Assembly: GCA_011051855.1 (NCBI GenBank)
Contig: DRKG01000508.1
Coordinates: forward strand, 1-6,780
DNA length: 6,780 bases
From: a bacterium
Lineage (GTDB): Bacteria; Planctomycetota; UBA1135; UBA2386
Reading direction: 5' to 3'
The notes under the pieces were generated by a model. The model saw nothing but the letters and a program-made list of their open reading frames with translations. It did no database searches and was not told the DNA's origin. Both the position numbers and the translations under genes were made by a program. This document shows, in pieces, positions 1-6,626 of the stretch (its first letter is position 1; every line of letters starts with the position of its first letter).

Positions 1-614
1 ACCCCGGTCCAGATCCTGCGGGTGCGACGCGGTCCGGTCTGCAAGGCCGAGAGCGGCACTCCGGCGGCCGGCCGGCCATCGGCGTGGCGCACCGCGATGC
101 GCACCTGTTCGTCGGCCTGCAGCAGCAGCCGGTGCGTCGCCGGGCTGCGCGCGACGGCGGCAAAGCCGAAACGATCCGCGTGCCGCGCCGCCACCAGCAG
201 CCGGCCGCTGCCGCCCGGCAGCGTCACGCGGCCGTCTCGGTCGGTGCGGGTTCTGTCGCCGAAGCGTTCGGGGATCTCGAAACGGTTGACGCTGGGGTCG
301 AGCCGTTCGGCGGCGAAGTAGACCTCGGCGTCGGCGACCGGTCGCGCCGGATCGCCCGCCACCACCACCAGGGTAGGGCCCGGCCCGCTGGCAGCGTCGG
401 CGGCGGTCGCGCGGCCGGCCACGTTGGTGCGCTCCACCTCCGGGGCCGGCGTTGGGCTGTGTGCGTCGGGAACGTCCGCTGCGGGCGCGGCCGTCAGCGT
501 CGGCGATGCGGCCGGGGAACGGCTCGGGGGCGGTGGCACGGCCGCCGGGGCCAGCCACCATGCGCACGCGGCCACCCCGAGTGCGCCGGTGAGGACTGCG
601 AACACCCATCGCAT
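1..614 (-). CDS. Secreted or membrane-anchored protein with carboxypeptidase-regulatory-like beta-sandwich repeats (3' end outside window)
   Basis: Reading the minus strand from ATG at 614 gives 204 codons without a stop to the left edge, so the C-terminus is missing. Residues 1-22 are a short basic start (MRW) and a hydrophobic stretch, so an export signal or anchor; V-A-A-C at 14-17 would serve as a lipobox, but the hydrophobic run continues after it (AWWLA), so an uncleaved anchor is also possible. Residues 23-80 are a Pro/Ala/Thr-rich linker. Residues 81-165 look like one regulatory-like fold: a beta-strand TLVVVAG, a PVADAEVYF strand typical of 'G.PV.GA.V' motifs, then TDRDGRVTLP and LLVAARH. 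A second unit starts at 171 (VRIAVRHADGRPAAGVPLSAL). Such repeats act as structural or binding modules in exported proteins; the specific role is unknown. No clear Shine-Dalgarno precedes the ATG. It is divergent from the polysaccharide operon and may or may not be related to it. Confidence 0.8.
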   Translation of the reverse strand, partial: MRWVFAVLTGALGVAACAWWLAPAAVPPPPSRSPAASPTLTAAPAADVPDAHSPTPAPEVERTNVAGRATAADAASGPGPTLVVVAGDPARPVADAEVYFAAERLDPSVNRFEIPERFGDRTRTDRDGRVTLPGGSGRLLVAARHADRFGFAAVARSPATHRLLLQADEQVRIAVRHADGRPAAGVPLSALQTGPRRTRRIWTG

Positions 615-643
615 CGCCGGTTTGTACGCGGAAGGTCGGGAAC

Positions 644-697
644 GTGGGAGGCGGACGCCGCGCAAAGCGGGTAGAAAACCGGGTGGGTGACTCCCAC
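644..697. repeat. Separated inverted repeat GTGGGAG / CTCCCAC
   Basis: GTGGGAG at 644-650 is an exact reverse complement of CTCCCAC at 691-697, with 40 bases between. The right arm can also pair locally: GTGGG at 683-687 with CCCAC at 693-697 around a 5-base loop. The arms could be an operator pair or alternative hairpins in the leader of the minus-strand gene. Short arms in GC-rich DNA arise easily by chance. Confidence 0.25.
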
Positions 698-767
698 AAC
701 GTCCGGTGCACGGTCAGGTTCGCCGGGCGGAACTACCGATGATGTCGACGATCGGCAAGGCGGTGCA

Positions 768-795
768 TTGCTCCCTGCGCGGACTCGCATACCAT
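768..795 (+). promoter_or_regulatory. Weak candidate sigma70-type promoter for the polysaccharide operon
   Basis: TTGCTC at 768-773 matches 3 of 6 bases of the -35 consensus and TACCAT at 790-795 matches 4 of 6 of the -10 consensus, with a 16-base spacer. Transcription would begin near 802, giving a leader of about 30 bases to the GTG at 831 but only about 11 bases to the alternative TTG at 813. The match is poor and could be chance. Confidence 0.2.
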
Positions 796-830
796 GCGGG
801 GGGTGATTCGCTTTGCGAGGCAAACCAAAC

Positions 831-1658
831 GTGACCACCGACCCCAGCCCCGTTCCCGAACCGCGCCGTAGTGCGCTCGCGTCGCTGTCGCTGCTGCTGC
901 TGGCGATGCTCTGCAGTTGTGGCGGCTTCGAGGACAAGCGCATCCGCGAATTGCTGCACGAGAAGGGGTTCGGCGCGCGCGCGACGGGCGATGCGACCCG
1001 CGAGAACTACCTCGGCGGCTACGACCTGGTGGCGTTCGTCGTGCCGCCCGAAGTGTTGCTCGACCCCGCCGGCGCGCAGCTCCAGATCCTGACGCAGGGG
1101 CAGCGTGTCGGGCTGGACGGCACCATCTTCGTGCCGCTGGTCGGGCCGGTCTACGCGCTCGGCAAGACCGAGGCCGAACTGGCGGCGCTGGTGCGCACGC
1201 AACTGCGTTCGGTGCTGAAGTTCGACGTCGACCTGCAGGCGCGCATCCAGGGGCAGAAGCACTTCTACGCGATCGGCGAGGTGGGCGCGAAGGGGCCGAT
1301 CCCGATGGTGCCCGACATGACGTTGATCGACGCGGTGTTCCGTGCGCGGTGGACGCCGTTGGCCAATCTCGGCCGCGTCTACCTGATCCGGCCCGATGCC
1401 GAGCATCCGCTGGTCATCGACGTCAACGTGCGCGAGATGCTGACCACCGGCTACACGGCCGCCAACCTGACGATCCGCGAGCGCGACATCCTCTACGTGC
1501 CGCCGACGTTCCTGGGCATGGTGGCGCGCCTGCTCGAACGGCTGTTGCAGCCGGTGGCGCTGGCGGTGCGCACGATGCTGGGTGCCGCGCAGATCACCTT
1601 CGCCTACGACATCCTCACCGGCGAAGCCGTCAACAACCGTCTGTTCTTCCGGTTCTGA
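831..1658 (+). CDS. Polysaccharide export lipoprotein, Wza/SLBB family, outer membrane
   Basis: 275 aa. Wza-type proteins form the outer-membrane channel through which capsule or exopolysaccharide leaves the cell. Residues 12-30 are a signal peptide with a Leu-rich core ending L-C-S-C, so Cys30 fits as the lipidated residue (Cys28 is a poorer lipobox). Residues about 58-135 are the Poly_export domain, with the LDGTIFVPLVGPVYALGKTE strand-turn and the following helix TEAELAALVRTQL. Residues about 143-200 are one SLBB-like beta-grasp domain (FYAIGEVGAKGPIPM, TLIDAVFRA, VYLIRP). RDILYVPP at 218-225 precedes a C-terminal amphipathic helix (228-256), as in the Wza pore helix. The mature chain of about 246 aa is short for the family, with one SLBB domain visible. 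GTG at 831 was chosen because GAGG at 817-820 lies 10 bases upstream; TTG at 813 would add six residues and cannot be excluded. First gene of the operon; 52 nt before the next. Confidence 0.9.
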   Translation: MTTDPSPVPEPRRSALASLSLLLLAMLCSCGGFEDKRIRELLHEKGFGARATGDATRENYLGGYDLVAFVVPPEVLLDPAGAQLQILTQGQRVGLDGTIFVPLVGPVYALGKTEAELAALVRTQLRSVLKFDVDLQARIQGQKHFYAIGEVGAKGPIPMVPDMTLIDAVFRARWTPLANLGRVYLIRPDAEHPLVIDVNVREMLTTGYTAANLTIRERDILYVPPTFLGMVARLLERLLQPVALAVRTMLGAAQITFAYDILTGEAVNNRLFFRF

Positions 1659-1699
1659 GTCGCGACGTGAAGTTCTCTACGACCAGAACGGCTGGGTTC

Positions 1700-1703
1700 G
1701 AGG
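1700..1703 (+). promoter_or_regulatory. Ribosome binding site deciding the chain-length determinant start
   Basis: GAGG lies 7 bases before ATG 1711, a good Shine-Dalgarno distance. The reading frame stays open upstream to 1582 inside the export gene, but that extension is a shadow of the preceding gene and lacks such a site, so 1711 is preferred. Confidence 0.5.
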
Positions 1704-1710
1704 TGCTGCG

Positions 1711-3330
1711 ATGACGCAGACCGAACTGCCGCAACTGTCGTTGCAGCGCTACGTCGACCTGATTCGACGGCGGCGCTGGCAGCTCGTGCCGATCTCTGTG
1801 CTCGGGCTGTTGATCGGCGGTTTGGTCGCCTTCTTCATTCCGCGCTACTACGTCGCCGAGACCGTGCTCGAGCACAATCGGGTGCCGGGCAAGGTGGACG
1901 ATCCCGAGGATCCGTTCGGGGTGATCGTCGCCAACGCGCGCGAGACCATCGAACTCGCTACCAGTGCGGCGCTGGTCCAGCTCGGCTGGCCGGAGTATCT
2001 GGCGCTCGACGACTACGGCCGCGACCAGTTCGCGCGCGAGGTCGAATCGCGCATCGAGGTCAACGACGCCAACCGTTCCAAGGAGCGTTCGTTCGCCCTG
2101 TTGCGGGTGCGCTATCGGGATCGCGATGGCCAGCGTTCCGCGGATCTGCTCAACAAGGTCGTCGAGCTGTGGATCCGCGATCGCATCGAGGCGCTGCGGC
2201 AGCCGGCGAAGGAGCAGAGCCTGTTGGCGCGGCAACGGGCCGAAGCGGCGCTGAAGACGCTCAACGGTTTCCGGCGCGAGTTGCTGTCGTTGCAGCGCCA
2301 GTATTCGATTCGGCCGAACGTCAGTTTGGACCTGCAGCGCGAGGACTTCGACCGTCAGGTCGAGCAGCGCGACGCCCGCGCCCGGCAACTGCGCGCCAAG
2401 CGGGCGGAGCTGGTGCGTCTGGAGACGCAGTTGCGCGCCGACCGGGAACTGCTGGCCGAGACCCCGGACCGCGTGCCGGCGCAGTCGGCGACACTCTTGC
2501 TCGAAGCGGCGAAGGAGGCCAAGAAGAACCCGGCGATCGCCAAGGTGCTGGCGGCGATGGTGGTCGCGGAGCGCGAATACACGGGTTCCTACCAGCCGGG
2601 CACCCGCCAATGGTTCTCGGCCAAGCGTCGCTACGAGATGGCGCTGCAGCAACTGCGTTCCCTGATGCCGGTCGCCGAGGCCGACCCGGACGGCATGATG
2701 CCGAACCCGGAATACCTCGCGATCCAGAAGCGAATCGCCGCCAACGACCTCGCGCGCGAGCAGCTCACCGGCGAGATCGAGGTGCTGCAGCAGGCGGCGG
2801 CCAAGGACAAGCAGCGGCTCGACGCCCTGGCCGAGGGCTTCCAGCAAGTGGAGTTGAAGCTGCTCGACATCGAGAACGCCGAGAACCTGCTGGCGGCGGC
2901 GCGCGCCGACGAACAGGATGCCGACAAGGTGCTGGGGTTGCTGACGCGCCAGGTGCCGGTGAAGGTCACGCGCGAGGCGAAGGTGCCGCCCGAGCCGACC
3001 GAGCCGAACATCCTGGTGGTCGCGATGATCGGCTGCGTGCTCGGCCTCGGGGCCGCGATCGGCCTGATCCTGGCGCTGGACTTCCTGCAGGGAACCTTCA
3101 AGACCGTCGAGGACGTCGAACGCGGCCTGACCGTGCCGGTGCTCGGCGGCGTCAGCCACCTGGAGACCTTCGAGGAGCGCCAGCAGGCGATGCGCAGCCG
3201 CCGCCGGGCCTCGGTGGTCGCCGCGGTCGCCCTGTTCCTGATCACCGCGGTGGTGTCGGTGTTCTACATCGACCCGACGCGCCTGCCGCCTGTGGTGCAG
3301 AGGATCCTGGCGATGCTGCTCGGCGCCTGA
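1711..3330 (+). CDS. Polysaccharide chain-length determinant / co-polymerase, Wzz-GumC type without kinase domain
   Basis: 539 aa. Members of this family sit in the inner membrane, control polymer length and reach through the periplasm to the Wza-type exporter. The N-terminal Wzz motif (LSLQRYVDLIRRRRW, residues 9-23) leads into TM1 at about 25-45. The large periplasmic part has charged, Gln/Arg-rich helices predicted to be coiled coils at about 165-250 and 340-400. TM2 at about 434-458 follows the Pro-rich P-P-E-P-T-E-P segment (426-432) that marks the family, and is followed by VEDVERGLTVPVLGGV. A third hydrophobic segment lies at 500-520, with a short amphipathic tail to 539. No Walker A or B motif or Tyr-rich tail follows, so this is not a BY-kinase fusion; any kinase must be encoded elsewhere. 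Export gene 52 nt upstream, ligase gene 12 nt downstream. Identification is by motif and topology; closest named relatives are GumC/EpsF-like proteins. Confidence 0.9.
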   Translation: MTQTELPQLSLQRYVDLIRRRRWQLVPISVLGLLIGGLVAFFIPRYYVAETVLEHNRVPGKVDDPEDPFGVIVANARETIELATSAALVQLGWPEYLALDDYGRDQFAREVESRIEVNDANRSKERSFALLRVRYRDRDGQRSADLLNKVVELWIRDRIEALRQPAKEQSLLARQRAEAALKTLNGFRRELLSLQRQYSIRPNVSLDLQREDFDRQVEQRDARARQLRAKRAELVRLETQLRADRELLAETPDRVPAQSATLLLEAAKEAKKNPAIAKVLAAMVVAEREYTGSYQPGTRQWFSAKRRYEMALQQLRSLMPVAEADPDGMMPNPEYLAIQKRIAANDLAREQLTGEIEVLQQAAAKDKQRLDALAEGFQQVELKLLDIENAENLLAAARADEQDADKVLGLLTRQVPVKVTREAKVPPEPTEPNILVVAMIGCVLGLGAAIGLILALDFLQGTFKTVEDVERGLTVPVLGGVSHLETFEERQQAMRSRRRASVVAAVALFLITAVVSVFYIDPTRLPPVVQRILAMLLGA

Positions 3331-3342
3331 CCTTCACGACCG

Positions 3343-4764
3343 ATGCGCGACCTCATCGTCTTCGCGATCGTCATGGCGATGATGCCGACGGCCTTCCGGC
3401 GCCCGTACATCGGCATGCTGCTGTTCAGTTGGCTCGCCTACATGCGGCCGCAGGATCTGTGCTGGGGCTTTGCCCGCACCATGCGGCTGTCGTTCTTCGT
3501 GTCGATCGCGATGTTGCTCGGCTGGTGGGCGAACGAACAGGGCCGGCGGCGCTTCACCCACTGGGAGCCACGCACCGTGATGATGGCTTTGCTGACGGTG
3601 TTGATCGCGATCAGCTACGTGCAGGCCAAGGTCCAGGACGAGTACACCAACCGCTACTTCTTCGAGTACGTCAAGATCGTGATGATCGCACTGTTCACGG
3701 TCGGCCAGTGCGACACCCGGGAACGCCTGCGCGGCATGTTCTGGGTGATCGCGATCTCGCTCGGGTTCTTCGGCGTCAAGAGCGGGCTGTGGGGGGTGTT
3801 GACCGGCGGTGGCAGCCAGATCCTGCGCGGCCCCGGTGGCATGCTCGAGGACAACAACGACTTCGCCTTGGCGTTGGTGATGAACGTGCCGCTCTTGTGG
3901 TACATGGGCCTCGGCGAGAACAAGGCTTGGGTGCAGAAGGCGACGCGCGCGGCGGTGGCGCTGACGGTGGTCACCGTGCTGCTGACCCACAGCCGCGGAG
4001 CGTTCCTGGCGCTGTCGTGCACGTCGCTGTGGATCGCGTATCGCTCGGGCAAGCTGTTCCGCGCGATGATGGTGTTGTTGCTGCTGGCGGCGTTGTTTCC
4101 GTTCGTGGCTCCGGACCACGTGCTCGAACGCCTGGCGTCGATCGGCGACACCAAGGAGTCGTCGGCGAACGCGCGCCTGACCGCGTGGGCCACCGCGCTC
4201 GAGATGATCAAGGACAACCCGCTCTGGGGCGTGGGCATGCGCAACTTCCAGCCGCGCTACCCGGACTATTCGGTGGTGCCGCTCGGGGCGGGATCGCACA
4301 CCTACGTGGCGCACAACAGCTACTTCCAGATCTGGGCGGAGAGCGGTTCGCTCGCGTTCCTCGTCTACCTCGGCGTGCTCGCGTCGGTGTTCGTGACCTT
4401 GGGGCGCATCTACCGGACCTGCCGCCACCGCCCCGACATGGCGTGGGCGATGAACTACGCCCGCATGATGGAGGCGACGACGGTCGGGTTCTCGGTCGGC
4501 GCGTTCTTCCTCAATCGCGGCCACTTCGACCTGTTCTATCACTGGCTGGCACTGGTCGCCGCGTTGAACCTGGTCACGGCCGCGCACTTGCGAAGGTCGC
4601 CGGTGGCGCAGCCGGTCGGCGGCGAGCGGCGCGGTGCCGGCGTGGTGCGCGTGGCGATGCCGGGACTGCGGCCGCGGCCGCTACCGGTGTTCGGTCGCGA
4701 CGGGCGCGGGGCCGCCGGCGGCGCGCCCGCGGTGGCGTTCAAGAGTCGCCGGGGGTGGCGCTGA
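3343..4764 (+). CDS. O-antigen ligase/polymerase-type membrane protein, exosortase-A-associated ligase family
   Basis: 473 aa, polytopic inner-membrane protein. The family transfers or polymerises lipid-linked glycans on the periplasmic side. The opening MRDLIVFAIV, the RRPYIGMLLFSWLAYMRPQ stretch (19-37) and GGMLEDNNDFALAL (165-178) closely resemble the putative O-glycosylation ligase of exosortase A systems (TIGR03097-type, from memory). THSRGAFLAL (215-224) and HNSYFQIWAESG (324-335) are the Wzy_C core motifs; Arg218 and His324 are probable functional residues. About ten hydrophobic segments are visible, the last at about 397-413. A basic tail of about 57 residues (417-473, 12 Arg) follows and is not part of the usual fold. 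ATG at 3343 is 12 nt after the previous stop with no strong ribosome site, suggesting coupling; its own stop overlaps the next start by one base (TGATG). Whether it acts as a ligase or a polymerase cannot be read from the sequence. Confidence 0.85.
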   Translation: MRDLIVFAIVMAMMPTAFRRPYIGMLLFSWLAYMRPQDLCWGFARTMRLSFFVSIAMLLGWWANEQGRRRFTHWEPRTVMMALLTVLIAISYVQAKVQDEYTNRYFFEYVKIVMIALFTVGQCDTRERLRGMFWVIAISLGFFGVKSGLWGVLTGGGSQILRGPGGMLEDNNDFALALVMNVPLLWYMGLGENKAWVQKATRAAVALTVVTVLLTHSRGAFLALSCTSLWIAYRSGKLFRAMMVLLLLAALFPFVAPDHVLERLASIGDTKESSANARLTAWATALEMIKDNPLWGVGMRNFQPRYPDYSVVPLGAGSHTYVAHNSYFQIWAESGSLAFLVYLGVLASVFVTLGRIYRTCRHRPDMAWAMNYARMMEATTVGFSVGAFFLNRGHFDLFYHWLALVAALNLVTAAHLRRSPVAQPVGGERRGAGVVRVAMPGLRPRPLPVFGRDGRGAAGGAPAVAFKSRRGWR

Positions 4765-6626
4765 TGTGCGGCATCGCCGGTCTGTTCGCGTTCGATCGCG
4801 ACCGCGCGGTCGACGCGGAACTGGTGCGCGGCATGGGCGAACGCCTGCAGCACCGCGGCCCGGACGGCGAAGGGCGCCGCGCCGGCCCCGGTTACGCGCT
4901 CGCGCACCGACGGCTGGCGATCGTCGACCTCGCCAGCGGCGCGCAGCCGATGGCGACGCCGGACGAACGGGTCTGGGTCACGTTCAACGGCGAGATCTAC
5001 AACTACCTCGAACTGCGTCGCGAACTCGAGGCGATCGGTGTGACCTTCCGGACCCGGAGCGACACCGAGGTGCTGCTGCACGGCTACCGGCAATGGGGCA
5101 CGCAGCTGGCGAGCAAGCTGCGCGGCATGTTTGCGTTCGCGATCGTCGACGAGCGCGAGCACCTGCTCTACGGAGCGCGCGATCGGCTCGGCAAGAAGCC
5201 GTTCTATTGGTGCGAACACGATCGCCAGTTCGCCTTCGCCAGCGAACTGAAGGCGCTGCGGCGGTTGCCACGGCCGTTCCGCCTGCGCGCCGACGCGATC
5301 GCGCAGTTCTTGGCGATGCGCTACGTGCCCGACCCGCTGAGTGTGTTCGCGGGTGTGCACAAGCTGCCGCCGGCGCACCAGGTGGTGGTGCGCGGCGGCC
5401 GGGTCGAGGTGCAGCGCTATTGGCGGCTGCAGTTTGCGCCGGACGATCGCTCGGCTGCCGAGCATCGCGACGAGGTGCTGCAGCAGCTCGACGATGCGGT
5501 CCAGGTGCGACTGATGGGCGAGGTGCCGCTGGCGCCGTTCCTGTCGGGCGGCATCGACAGCTACGCGGTGGTCGATTCGATGACGCGCACGCTCGGCCGG
5601 CCTGTGGATGCCTGCACGGTCGGTTTCAGTGACCCGCGCTTCGACGAACGGCAGGGGGCGCGCGAATCGGCGGCGGCCTGTGGGGCGGTGCTGCGCGAGG
5701 AGCTGCTCGACGTCGATTCGCTGCTGGAGCTGGACTGGCTGGCCGAGACCTACGACGAACCGTTCAGCGACAGCAGTGCGGTGCCGACCTACCACGTCAG
5801 TCGCTTGGCGCGCCGGCACGTGACCGTCGCGCTGTCGGGCGATGGCGGCGATGAAGGCTTCGGCGGCTATCGGCGCTACCTGTTCGACGTGCGTGAGAAC
5901 CGCGTGCGGCGCCGCCTGCCGCAGTCGGTTTGGCAGGTGTTGGGGCGGCTCTATCCGAAGCTCGACTGGCTGCCGCGCTGGCTGCGCGCCAAGCGCACGT
6001 TGCAGAACCTCGCGCTCGATCCGGCCGAAGCCTACGCGCGTTCGGTCAGCACGCATCTGCCCGAAGAAGTGCTGGCGGTGCTGCGGCGCGAACACCACCG
6101 GGCGGCCGGCGATCCGTATGCGGCGTTGCTCGCGGCATATCGCGCGAGCGACGCCGTGCATCCGTTGCACCGGGCGGTCGCCACCGACCTCGAGACGTGG
6201 CTCCCCGGCGACATCCTGGTCAAGGCGGACCGCGCGTCGATGGCGGTGTCCCTCGAAGTGCGTGCGCCGTTCCTCGACCATCACCTGCTCGAGTCCGCCG
6301 CGACGATTCCGGCGGATTGGCACCTGCACGGCGGCCGCACGAAGGCGTTCCTGCGCGATACGCTGGCGCAGCGGCTACTGCCGGCGGCGCTGTCGCGGCG
6401 CAAGATGGGGTTCTCGGTGCCGCTGCGCGCGTGGTGCCGCGGGCCGATCGGCGACGCGGTCGAAGCGGTGCTCGGTGAACCGCGGCTCGACGAGTGGCTC
6501 GATACCGACGTGTTGCGCGGCCTGTTGCAACGCCATCGGCAGGGGGTCGGAGACCACGCCGAGATGCTGTGGGCGGTACTGGTGCTGGCGCGCTTCCTCG
6601 AACGTTGGGGGCGCGACGCGGCGTGA
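4764..6626 (+). CDS. asnB: Glutamine-dependent asparagine-synthetase-like amidotransferase of an EPS locus
   Basis: 620 aa, full length for the family. The N-terminal class II glutaminase domain (about 1-210) begins MCGIAGLF; Cys2 becomes the nucleophile after Met removal. RRLAIVD (49-55), FNGEIYN (74-80) and SDTEVLLHGY (99-108) form the glutamine site. The C-terminal synthetase domain (about 235-615) has the pyrophosphate loop SGGIDS (261-266), SGDGGDE (358-364), VRAPFLDH (499-506) and RRKMGFSVPL (545-554). Known chemistry is ATP-dependent adenylation of a carboxylate followed by amidation with ammonia from Gln. In polysaccharide loci, relatives (TIGR03108-type, exosortase A-associated amidotransferase) probably amidate a uronic acid or peptide group rather than free aspartate, which is an inference here. 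A G-rich stretch at 4751-4758 may serve as ribosome site. Start overlaps the ligase stop by one base; the stop overlaps the next GTG by four. The frame is open far upstream (to 2169), but the conserved MCG start fixes 4764. Confidence 0.93.
   Translation: MCGIAGLFAFDRDRAVDAELVRGMGERLQHRGPDGEGRRAGPGYALAHRRLAIVDLASGAQPMATPDERVWVTFNGEIYNYLELRRELEAIGVTFRTRSDTEVLLHGYRQWGTQLASKLRGMFAFAIVDEREHLLYGARDRLGKKPFYWCEHDRQFAFASELKALRRLPRPFRLRADAIAQFLAMRYVPDPLSVFAGVHKLPPAHQVVVRGGRVEVQRYWRLQFAPDDRSAAEHRDEVLQQLDDAVQVRLMGEVPLAPFLSGGIDSYAVVDSMTRTLGRPVDACTVGFSDPRFDERQGARESAAACGAVLREELLDVDSLLELDWLAETYDEPFSDSSAVPTYHVSRLARRHVTVALSGDGGDEGFGGYRRYLFDVRENRVRRRLPQSVWQVLGRLYPKLDWLPRWLRAKRTLQNLALDPAEAYARSVSTHLPEEVLAVLRREHHRAAGDPYAALLAAYRASDAVHPLHRAVATDLETWLPGDILVKADRASMAVSLEVRAPFLDHHLLESAATIPADWHLHGGRTKAFLRDTLAQRLLPAALSRRKMGFSVPLRAWCRGPIGDAVEAVLGEPRLDEWLDTDVLRGLLQRHRQGVGDHAEMLWAVLVLARFLERWGRDAA

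Larger units (their letters stand above)
615..830. promoter_or_regulatory. Divergent intergenic region between the secreted-protein gene and the polysaccharide operon
   Basis: About 216 bases lie between the two outward-facing starts and must hold the promoters for both genes. I see no convincing coding sequence on either strand. The stretch holds a pair of inverted 7-bp arms (644-650 and 691-697) and a weak sigma70-like site nearer the export gene. It is visibly less GC-biased in places (for example the A-rich bases around 674-678 and 821-829) than the genes on either side. Confidence 0.6.

Noticed and set aside
84..690. Overlapping plus-strand open frames at the left end
   Set aside because: Their translations are Arg/Gly/His-rich low-complexity shadows; the minus strand over the same bases gives a coherent exported protein.
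738..755. Possible dyad around GTCGAC
   Set aside because: Only the central 6 bases are palindromic; the GAT flanks are direct rather than inverted copies.
883..906. CTG-rich short tandem repeat
   Set aside because: It simply encodes the Leu-rich core of the export lipoprotein's signal peptide.
494..1406. Minus-strand open frames crossing the intergenic region and the export gene
   Set aside because: They run antisense to the well-supported Wza-like gene and have no recognisable motif; the leftmost one also overlaps the real minus-strand gene in another frame.
1659..1699. GTCGCGAC palindrome and small CCAG/CTGG hairpin between export and chain-length genes
   Set aside because: Stems are only 4 bp each side with no T-run, so neither a terminator nor a clear regulatory structure; the genes look co-transcribed.
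1582..1710. Upstream extension of the chain-length determinant
   Set aside because: It lies partly inside the export gene, reads as unstructured Ser/Pro/Arg sequence, and a good GAGG site with the Wzz motif supports ATG 1711.
4539..6329. 596-codon minus-strand open frame
   Set aside because: Fully antisense to the ligase end and the amidotransferase, with Arg/Gln/His-rich composition and no motifs.
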